From Streptomyces rhizosphaerihabitans (GTDB lineage Bacteria; Actinomycetota; Actinomycetes; Streptomycetales; Streptomycetaceae): a stretch of DNA of 64,000 nt. Under the pieces are notes generated by a model that ran no database searches, had not been told where the DNA came from, and worked only from the letters and a program-made list of their open reading frames with translations. The stretch is from positions 1 through 64,000 of the forward strand of contig NZ_JAODTZ010000019.1 of NCBI RefSeq assembly GCF_025399795.1. The letters run 5' to 3'. Each line of letters starts with the position of its first letter. Position 1 is the stretch's first letter. Below are positions 58,562 to 64,000 of the stretch, piece after piece. The translations under genes were made by a program, and so were the position numbers.

Positions 58562-59230
58562 TCAGTCGAGCTGGTCGCCCACGGCCATGACCATCACGCC
58601 GACGATCATCAGCCACAGCGCCCGCCGGGTGCGGCCCTTGGCGCCGAGCGCCGACGCGCCGGCGCACAGGACGGCCCCCGAGGCGTAGGAGAGGGGTATG
58701 AGGGCGGTCGTGGAGCCGCTGGAGCGCATCGCCGACGCGGCGAGCCCTGCGACGGTCAGCAGGACTCCCGTCCCTACCGCGGTCCAGCGGGCCCGGCACA
58801 CGTCCGGGTCCTGAACCTCGCCGTCGGGATCCTCCGCGTGCTGGTCCTCGGCCGGGTTCTGAACCTCGGCCGGGTCCTCGTCGTCCGGGTCCTCCGCGTG
58901 CTGGTCCTCGCTGCCCGGGTCCTTCGGGTTCCGGTCCTCGCGGTCGCCCGTCTCGCGGCCCTGGATTTCTTCGCCTTGAACCTCTTGGTCCTGAACCTCG
59001 CGGGCGGGTGTCTCGCAGGCGGGTGTCTCGCGGCCCTGCTCCGCCTGGTCGTGAACCTCCGGGGCCTGATCCCCGCGGCCCTGCTCCTCCGGAGCCTGAA
59101 TCTCCAGGTCCTGAACCTCGCGGGCGCGTGTCTCGCGGGCGTGCTCCTCTTGGTCCTGAACCCCGCCGTCACGCGTCTCGCGGTCGTGCGTTCTGTGTTC
59201 GTGCGTCTCGGAGTCGGTGCTTCCACTCAT
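58562..59230 (-). CDS. Repeat-rich acidic protein with C-terminal membrane domain
   Basis: 222 residues from MSGSTDSETHEH. Residues about 1-140 are almost only D, E, Q, R, H, P and V in degenerate units (REVQDQEVQG, EIQAPEEQGR, EDQHAEDPD); the remainder holds about three hydrophobic helices (GVLLTVAGLAASAM, LSYASGAVLCAGASAL, LWLMIVGVMVMAVG). Such an N-terminus should be disordered. It looks like a small conserved membrane protein with an expanded repeat head. Function is unknown. Confidence 0.65.
   Translation of the reverse strand: MSGSTDSETHEHRTHDRETRDGGVQDQEEHARETRAREVQDLEIQAPEEQGRGDQAPEVHDQAEQGRETPACETPAREVQDQEVQGEEIQGRETGDREDRNPKDPGSEDQHAEDPDDEDPAEVQNPAEDQHAEDPDGEVQDPDVCRARWTAVGTGVLLTVAGLAASAMRSSGSTTALIPLSYASGAVLCAGASALGAKGRTRRALWLMIVGVMVMAVGDQLD
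58795..59210. repeat. Degenerate GAACCTCG(C/G)-type repeats in the membrane protein gene
   Basis: On the plus strand, TCCTGAACCTCG recurs many times at 12-30 base intervals, encoding EVQD/EIQ blocks on the other strand. The repeats also leave long open frames in several phases. Confidence 0.7.
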
Positions 59231-59274
59231 GGCGCGGGAGCGTAGCGCGTTGACCTGAGCACGCCGACACAGAC

Positions 59275-59310
59275 CCCAGGGGGCGCGTCGATCGCGACGC
59301 ACCCCCTGGG
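59275..59310 (-). terminator. Terminator of the gat operon
   Basis: CCCAGGGGG-C-GCGTCG / CGACGC-A-CCCCCTGGG around ATCG: 15 pairs with one mismatch, 20 bases past gatB. Confidence 0.75.
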
Positions 59311-59329
59311 ATGTGGGAAAACCCGGATC

Positions 59330-60844
59330 TCAGCCTTCGCCGACGCCCAGCTTCTCCAGGATGAGCTCCTTGACGCGCGCCGCGTCGGCCTGGCCGCGGG
59401 TGGCCTTCATGACCGCGCCGACGAGCGCGCCGACGGCCTGGACCTTGCCGCCGCGGATCTTGTCGGCGATGCCCGGGTTCCCGGCGATCGCCTCGTCGAC
59501 GGCGGCGGTCAGCGCGCCCTCGTCCGAGACGACCTTCAGACCGCGCTTGTCGACGACCTCGTCCGGGGTGCCCTCGCCGGCGAGGACGCCTTCGATGACC
59601 TGACGGGCGAGCTTGTCGTTCAGATCACCGGAGGTGACCAGCTCGGCCACCCGGGCGACCTGCGCCGGGGTGATCGGCAGATCCTCCAGTGCCTTGCCCG
59701 ACTCGTTGGCGCTGCGCGCCAGCTCGCCCATCCACCACTTGCGGGCGGAGGCGGAGTCGGCACCGGCCTCGATCGTCGCGACGATCGAGTCGATCGCGCC
59801 GGCGTTGAGCATCGACTGCATGTCGTGGGCGTTGACTCCCCACTCCTCGCGCAGCCGGTTGCGGCGGGCCAGCGGCTGCTCGGGCAGCGTGGCGCGCAGC
59901 TCCTCGACCCAGTCACGGGACGGGGCGACGGGGACGAGGTCGGGCTCCGGGAAGTACCGGTAGTCCTCGGCCTCCTCCTTCACGCGGCCCGAGGTCGTGG
60001 ACCCGGTGTCCTCGTGGAAGTGGCGGGTCTCCTGGATGATCGTGCCGCCGGAGTTCAGCACCGCTGCGTGGCGCTGGATCTCGAAGCGGGCGGCACGCTC
60101 GACGGAACGCAGGGAGTTGACGTTCTTCGTCTCGGAGCGCGTGCCGAACTTGTCGCGGCCGTGCGGGCGCAGCGAGAGGTTCACGTCGCAGCGCATCTGG
60201 CCCTGCTCCATACGGGCCTCGGAGACACCGAGCGCCTTGATGAGCTCGCGCAGCTCGGCGACGTACGCCTTGGCGACCTCGGGGGCCCGCTCGCCCGCGC
60301 CCTCGATCGGCTTGGTGACGATCTCGATGAGCGGGATGCCTGCCCGGTTGTAGTCGAGCAGCGAGTGGGACGCGCCGTGGATACGGCCGGTGGCGCCGCC
60401 GACGTGCAGCGACTTGCCGGTGTCCTCCTCCATGTGGGCGCGCTCGATCTGCACGCGGAAGATTTCGCCGTCCTCCAGCTGGACGTCCAGATAGCCGTTG
60501 AAGGCGATCGGCTCGTCGTACTGGGAGGTCTGGAAGTTCTTCGGCATGTCCGGATAGAAGTAGTTCTTCCGGGCGAAGCGGCACCACTCGGCGATCTCGC
60601 AGTGCAGCGCGAGGCCGATCTTGATGGCGGACTCGACACCGGTCGCGTTGACGACCGGGAGGGCGCCGGGCATGCCGAGGCAGGTCGGGCAGGTCTGCGA
60701 GTTGGGCTCGGCGCCCAGCTCGGTCGAACAGCCGCAGAACATCTTCGTCTTGGTGCCGAGTTCGACATGGACTTCGAGGCCCATGACGGGGTCGTACGTA
60801 GCGAGTGCGTCCTCGTACGACACCAGGTCGGTCGTGGTGGTCAC
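59330..60844 (-). CDS. gatB: Aspartyl/glutamyl-tRNA amidotransferase subunit B
   Basis: 504 residues from GTG. The cradle domain starts YDPVMGLEVHVELGTKTKMFCGC, then EPNSQTCPTCLGMPGALPVVN (zinc Cys pairs), PKNFQTSQYDEP, HMEEDTGKSLH, and LSLRPHGRDKFGTRSETKNVNSLR; the C-terminal YqeY-like tail is about 420-504 (ARQVIEGVLAGEGTPDEVV). It phosphorylates the tRNA-bound Glu/Asp so GatA-derived ammonia can amidate it. It is 16 bases after the 80-residue gene. Confidence 0.96.
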   Translation of the reverse strand: MTTTTDLVSYEDALATYDPVMGLEVHVELGTKTKMFCGCSTELGAEPNSQTCPTCLGMPGALPVVNATGVESAIKIGLALHCEIAEWCRFARKNYFYPDMPKNFQTSQYDEPIAFNGYLDVQLEDGEIFRVQIERAHMEEDTGKSLHVGGATGRIHGASHSLLDYNRAGIPLIEIVTKPIEGAGERAPEVAKAYVAELRELIKALGVSEARMEQGQMRCDVNLSLRPHGRDKFGTRSETKNVNSLRSVERAARFEIQRHAAVLNSGGTIIQETRHFHEDTGSTTSGRVKEEAEDYRYFPEPDLVPVAPSRDWVEELRATLPEQPLARRNRLREEWGVNAHDMQSMLNAGAIDSIVATIEAGADSASARKWWMGELARSANESGKALEDLPITPAQVARVAELVTSGDLNDKLARQVIEGVLAGEGTPDEVVDKRGLKVVSDEGALTAAVDEAIAGNPGIADKIRGGKVQAVGALVGAVMKATRGQADAARVKELILEKLGVGEG

Positions 60845-60860
60845 GGTGAAAACTTCCCTC

Positions 60861-61103
60861 TCAGCCCAGCAGGACGTCGTCGTCGCCCAGGCGCTTGAGC
60901 TCCCGGTAGAGGATGGCGAGGCCTGTGACGATGGCGGCGGCGGACACGGCCGCGTCGATGAGGCGCAGCGTGTCGTGTTCTTGGCGGGCCTTCTTGACCT
61001 GCTTCGCGACACCGAAGGCACCGAACGCCGTGCCGGCGATGGACAGATACGTGCCGGACTTGGACTTCTTGAAGCCCTTGGCCTTGGACATTGCCTTGCT
61101 CAC
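60861..61103 (-). CDS. Small membrane protein inside the gat operon (80 aa)
   Basis: GTG start overlapping the gatA stop (GTGA), so translation is coupled; an ATG four codons in is possible. Basic start MSKAMSKAKGFKKSKSG, one helix at about 20-35 and a hydrophobic helix at about 49-64 (AAVSAAAIVTGLAILY). Conserved at this position in Streptomyces (from memory), with no known role in amidotransferase. Confidence 0.85.
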   Translation of the reverse strand: MSKAMSKAKGFKKSKSGTYLSIAGTAFGAFGVAKQVKKARQEHDTLRLIDAAVSAAAIVTGLAILYRELKRLGDDDVLLG

Positions 61104-62605
61104 AGCGACGGAGCCTCCTCAAGCAGCGGGTGCCCCCACTTTTCCACGAAGGCGGCCTCGACGGCGGCGCCGACCTTGTAAAGGCGGTCGTCCTTCAGCG
61201 CCGGGGCGATGATCTGCAGACCGACCGGGAGGTTGTCCTCCGGGGCGAGACCGCAGGGCAGCGACATGGCGGAGTTGCCGGCCAGGTTGGTCGGGATGGT
61301 GCACAGGTCCGCGAGGTACATCGCCATCGGGTCGTCGGCGCGCTCGCCGATCGGGAAGGCGGTGGTGGGCGTGGTCGGGGAGACGATCACGTCGACCTGC
61401 TCGAACGCCTTCTCGAAGTCGCGCGTGATGAGCGTACGGACCTTCTGGGCGCTGCCGTAGTACGCGTCGTAGTAGCCGGAGCTGAGCGCGTACGTGCCGA
61501 GGATGATGCGGCGCTTGACCTCGGGGCCGAAGCCGGCCTCACGGGTGAGGGCGGTGACCTCCTCGGCGGAGCGCGTGCCGTCGTCACCCGTACGGAGGCC
61601 GTAGCGCAGGCCGTCGAAGCGGGCGAGGTTGCTGGAGCACTCGGACGGGGCGATCAGGTAGTACGCGGAGAGCGCCAGGTCGAAGGACGGGCAGTCCAGT
61701 TCGACGATCTCGGCGCCCAGTCCCCTCAGCAGCTCGACGGCCTCGTCGAAGCGCTGCACGACACCGGCCTGGTAGCCCTCGCCGCGGAACTGCTTGACGA
61801 CACCGACACGCATGCCCGTCACGCTGCCGTTGCGGGCGGCCTCGACGACCGGCGGGACCGGGGCGTCGATGGAGGTCGAGTCGAGCGGGTCGTGCCCGGC
61901 GATGACCTCGTGCAGGAGGGCCGCGTCGAGGACCGTACGGGCGCAGGGGCCGCCCTGGTCGAGGGAGCTGGAGAACGCCACCATGCCGAAGCGGGAGACC
62001 GCGCCGTACGTCGGCTTGACGCCGACCGTGCCGGTGACGGCGGCCGGCTGGCGGATGGAACCGCCGGTGTCGGTGCCGATCGCGAGGGGCGCCTGGTAGG
62101 AGGCGAGGGCCGCGGAGGAGCCGCCGCCCGAGCCGCCGGGGATCCGGGTGAGGTCCCAGGGGTTGCCGGTCGGACCGTACGCGCTGTTCTCGGTGGAGGA
62201 CCCCATGGCGAACTCGTCCATGTTGGTCTTGCCGAGGATGACGACGTCGGCGGCCTTCAGCTTCTTGGTGAGGGTCGCGTCGTACGGCGGGATCCAGCCT
62301 TCGAGGATCTTCGAGCCGACGGTGGTCGGGATCCCCTCGGTGGTGAAGATGTCCTTGAGCGCGAGCGGCACACCGGCGAGCGGGCCGAGCTTCTCGCCGG
62401 CCGCGCGCTTGGCGTCCACGGCACGCGCCTGGGCGAGGGCGCCCTCGCGGTCGACGTGCAGGAAGGCGTGCACCTTCTCGTCGACGGCCTCGATACGGGC
62501 GAGGTGGGCCTCGGTGACCTCGACGGCGGTCAGTTCGCCCGTCGCGATCTTCTCGGCGATCTCGGCCGCGGTGAGCTTGATGATGTTGACGTTGGTGTCC
62601 GTCAT
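61100..62605 (-). CDS. gatA: Aspartyl/glutamyl-tRNA amidotransferase subunit A
   Basis: 501 residues from MTDTNVNIIKLTAAEI. Amidase-signature enzyme: GVPLALKDIFTTEGIPT carries the catalytic Lys, TRIPGGSGGGSSAALAS and IGTDTGGSIRQPAAVTG the cis-Ser and nucleophile Ser. It hydrolyses glutamine and feeds ammonia to GatB for Gln-tRNA(Gln) and Asn-tRNA(Asn). The gap to gatC is 5 bases. Confidence 0.96.
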   Translation of the reverse strand: MTDTNVNIIKLTAAEIAEKIATGELTAVEVTEAHLARIEAVDEKVHAFLHVDREGALAQARAVDAKRAAGEKLGPLAGVPLALKDIFTTEGIPTTVGSKILEGWIPPYDATLTKKLKAADVVILGKTNMDEFAMGSSTENSAYGPTGNPWDLTRIPGGSGGGSSAALASYQAPLAIGTDTGGSIRQPAAVTGTVGVKPTYGAVSRFGMVAFSSSLDQGGPCARTVLDAALLHEVIAGHDPLDSTSIDAPVPPVVEAARNGSVTGMRVGVVKQFRGEGYQAGVVQRFDEAVELLRGLGAEIVELDCPSFDLALSAYYLIAPSECSSNLARFDGLRYGLRTGDDGTRSAEEVTALTREAGFGPEVKRRIILGTYALSSGYYDAYYGSAQKVRTLITRDFEKAFEQVDVIVSPTTPTTAFPIGERADDPMAMYLADLCTIPTNLAGNSAMSLPCGLAPEDNLPVGLQIIAPALKDDRLYKVGAAVEAAFVEKWGHPLLEEAPSL

Positions 62606-62610
62606 GGTGA

Positions 62611-62907
62611 TTAGTCCTCCCCCAGGATCTGCGGCACCTTGAAACGCCGCTGCTCCTGGGCCGGGGCGCCGGAGAGCGCCTGCTCGGGGGTGAGCGACGG
62701 ACGGACCTCGTCCACGCGCATGACGTTCGTCAGCGGCAGCGGATGAGAGGTCGGCGGTACGTCTTGGTCGGCGACCTCGCTGACGCGGGCGACCGCGCCG
62801 ATGATGTCGTCGAGCTGGCCGGCGAAGTGGTCGAGCTCTTCGCCCTTCAGCTCCAGACGCGCCAGCCGTGCGAGGTGGGCGACCTCCTCGCGCGTGATGC
62901 CAGGCAT
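62611..62907 (-). CDS. gatC: Aspartyl/glutamyl-tRNA amidotransferase subunit C
   Basis: 98 residues, MPGITREEVAHLARLARLELKGEELDHFAGQL at the start and VPPTSHPLPLTNVMRVDEVRPSL in the belt region that wraps the GatAB interface. First gene of the operon, ribosome site AGAGGA. Confidence 0.95.
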   Translation of the reverse strand: MPGITREEVAHLARLARLELKGEELDHFAGQLDDIIGAVARVSEVADQDVPPTSHPLPLTNVMRVDEVRPSLTPEQALSGAPAQEQRRFKVPQILGED

Positions 62908-62946
62908 GCAGCGATCCTCTGGGGTGAGTGTGTGTGGTTTGGCCCA

Positions 62947-62952
62947 ATCCTA
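62947..62952 (-). promoter_or_regulatory. Candidate -10 of the gatC operon
   Basis: TAGGAT on the minus strand, about 40 bases before gatC, an exact match to the Streptomyces TAGgaT -10. The -35 region is GC-rich and unclear. Confidence 0.45.
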
Positions 62953-63226
62953 TGGGGCCGGGCACCGTGCCCGCGCCCGGGTTTACTCCCGGCACGCTCC
63001 GGAACACACCCTGCGGGACGGTTGGCGCCCTGAAAGAGCACGGTCAACCACGTGACCGACCACGGACGGAGACCGTGAGCGGGGCGGGGCCAACGGTGGG
63101 CGGGGCCGGCGACGGGTGCAGCCCGCGGGCGGGCCGGTAACCCACGGCGGAACCGACGCCGACGGCGGGTCGGCCCCGCGGGAGAGCTGGGCCTGTCGGG
63201 TGAGGGTCACGGGTGGTGCGTGGGCG
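62953..63226. other. Non-coding stretch between the gat operon and the EAL gene
   Basis: GC-rich sequence with short palindromes (for example GGGCACCGTGCCC) and no open frame with coding-type third positions on either strand. I see nothing definite in it. Confidence 0.5.
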
Positions 63227-63258
63227 GGAGACATTCGGCCGGAGGCCGGAATGTCTCC
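63227..63258 (-). terminator. Terminator of the EAL protein gene
   Basis: GGAGACATTCGGCC-GGA-GGCCGGAATGTCTCC, 14 pairs with one bulged G, 15 bases past the stop, followed by a short CCCC...GGGG hairpin. Confidence 0.7.
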
Positions 63259-63272
63259 CCCTGAAAAGGGGA

Positions 63273-64000
63273 CTACTCCGCCGCGGGCAACGCGGCGCGG
63301 GGCCGCTGCCATCCCCGGGACCCCCGGGCCAGCAGCCACGCGGTGGCCTCGTCGGGCGGCATCGCCGCGGCGACCAGCCACCCCTGCACGGCGTCGCAGC
63401 CGAGATCCCGCAGCCGCTCCCACGTCTCGTCGTCCTCGACGCCCTCCGCCACGACGAGCAGACCCAGCGAATGCGCGAGGTCGACGGTGCAGCGCACGAT
63501 CTCGGCGTCCTCGGTGTCCACGGCGAGCCGTGCGACGAACGAGCGGTCGATCTTCAGCTCGCTGACCGGGAGCCGGCGCAGATGGACGAGCGAGGAGTAC
63601 CCGGTGCCGAAGTCGTCCAGCGACATCTTCACGCCGTGCGCGGTGAGAGCCGCGAGGGTGTCGGCGGCCCGCTGCGGGTCCTCCAGGAGCACGTGCTCCG
63701 TTATCTCCAGTTGGAGCGCTCCCGCGGGGACTCCGTGCCGGGCGAGGCGGGCGGCGACGGCGCCGGCGAACCCCGGCGTATGCACGTCGCGCGGCGACAC
63801 GTTCACCGCGACCGGCACGTACAGGCCCTGGGCCCGCCAGCGCGCGACCTGCCCGAGGGCGGTCTCCAGGACGTACTCGGTGAGGTGGGGCATCAGCCCG
63901 GACGACTCGGCGATGGCGATGAACTCGTCCGGCGGTACCTTGCCGCGCTCGGGATGCACCCAGCGGACCAGTGCCTCCAGTCCGGCCACCTGTCCGTCGA
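63273..64000 (-). CDS. EAL-domain c-di-GMP phosphodiesterase, C-terminal part
   Basis: 242 codons are visible and the gene continues past the right edge. The EAL domain is complete in its catalytic motifs: GLEALVRWVHPE, PVAVNVSPRDV, LQLEITEHVLLEDP, MSLDDFGTGYSSL, ELKIDRSFV, VVAEGVEDDE. It should therefore hydrolyse c-di-GMP. From its place beside gatC I take it for the homologue of S. coelicolor RmdB (SCO5495), a membrane GGDEF-EAL phosphodiesterase affecting development, but the N-terminal part is not in the window. Confidence 0.88.
   Translation of the reverse strand, partial: DGQVAGLEALVRWVHPERGKVPPDEFIAIAESSGLMPHLTEYVLETALGQVARWRAQGLYVPVAVNVSPRDVHTPGFAGAVAARLARHGVPAGALQLEITEHVLLEDPQRAADTLAALTAHGVKMSLDDFGTGYSSLVHLRRLPVSELKIDRSFVARLAVDTEDAEIVRCTVDLAHSLGLLVVAEGVEDDETWERLRDLGCDAVQGWLVAAAMPPDEATAWLLARGSRGWQRPRAALPAAE

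Noticed and set aside
1..64000. tRNA, rRNA, or integrated phage
   Set aside because: I looked for tRNA cloverleaf ends, attachment repeats and phage genes along the window and found none that I could support by eye.

Overview
The window is high-GC actinobacterial chromosome and almost certainly Streptomyces. Codons end in G or C nearly throughout, GTG and TTG starts are common, there are two very large LuxR-type (LAL) regulators, and the leader upstream of ilvB encodes the actinobacterial peptide MRTRILVLGKRVG. From memory, the order accB ... cimA ... urease ... ilvE-leuB ... pruA-putA ... serA-ilvC-ilvN-ilvB ... gatB-gatA-gatC ... EAL protein is the conserved core block known in S. coelicolor as roughly SCO5535 down to SCO5495. 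I see no tRNA, rRNA, CRISPR array or prophage.

Layout. 1-9.97 kb: the start of the acyl-CoA carboxylase gene accB, a small secreted protein, a YceI protein behind three similar operator-like repeats, a secreted/membrane TPM-like protein, a small membrane-protein gene broken by a stop codon, and a divergent secreted GH3/GH30 glycosidase pair followed by a lipoprotein. 9.97-20.5 kb: citramalate synthase with a candidate Ile-codon attenuator; an operon of fused ureAB, ureC, agmatine deiminase and a TetR regulator, divergent from an NCS1 permease; then a two-gene unit of a membrane protein and a KamA-like radical SAM protein. 20.5-24.4 kb: ilvE and leuB, separated by a solo TnpB (IS605 OrfB) insertion. 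24.5-35 kb: a Tat-exported phosphatase, an unlisted 43-residue protein, an AAC(2')-like acetyltransferase, a dehalogenase-like hydrolase, the proline catabolism genes with their PucR-type regulator, and a TetR/efflux pair around a large dyad. 35-47.3 kb: a LAL regulator, serA, ilvC, ilvN, ilvB with its attenuator, and a GGDEF protein whose EAL domain is degenerate. 47.5-59.2 kb: dehydrogenase, aldo-keto reductase, sugar dehydrogenase, a second LAL regulator, small proteins, an acetyltransferase, an MMPL exporter and a repeat-rich membrane protein. 59.3-64 kb: the gatC-gatA-(80 aa)-gatB operon and the 3' part of an intact EAL protein.

Working together, cimA, ilvBN, ilvC, ilvE and leuB cover most of isoleucine, valine and leucine synthesis, and two of these units (cimA and ilvB) appear to be preceded by peptide-coding attenuators of the same geometry. 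A nitrogen-scavenging theme (urease-like proteins, agmatine deiminase, NCS1 permease, proline oxidation) runs through the middle. The most unusual locus is the urease-like operon: no ureD/E/F/G genes beside it, a His-rich tail on UreAB, loss of the mobile-flap cysteine in UreC, and a repeated TTAGAG/CTCTAA dyad that I assign to the co-encoded TetR protein.
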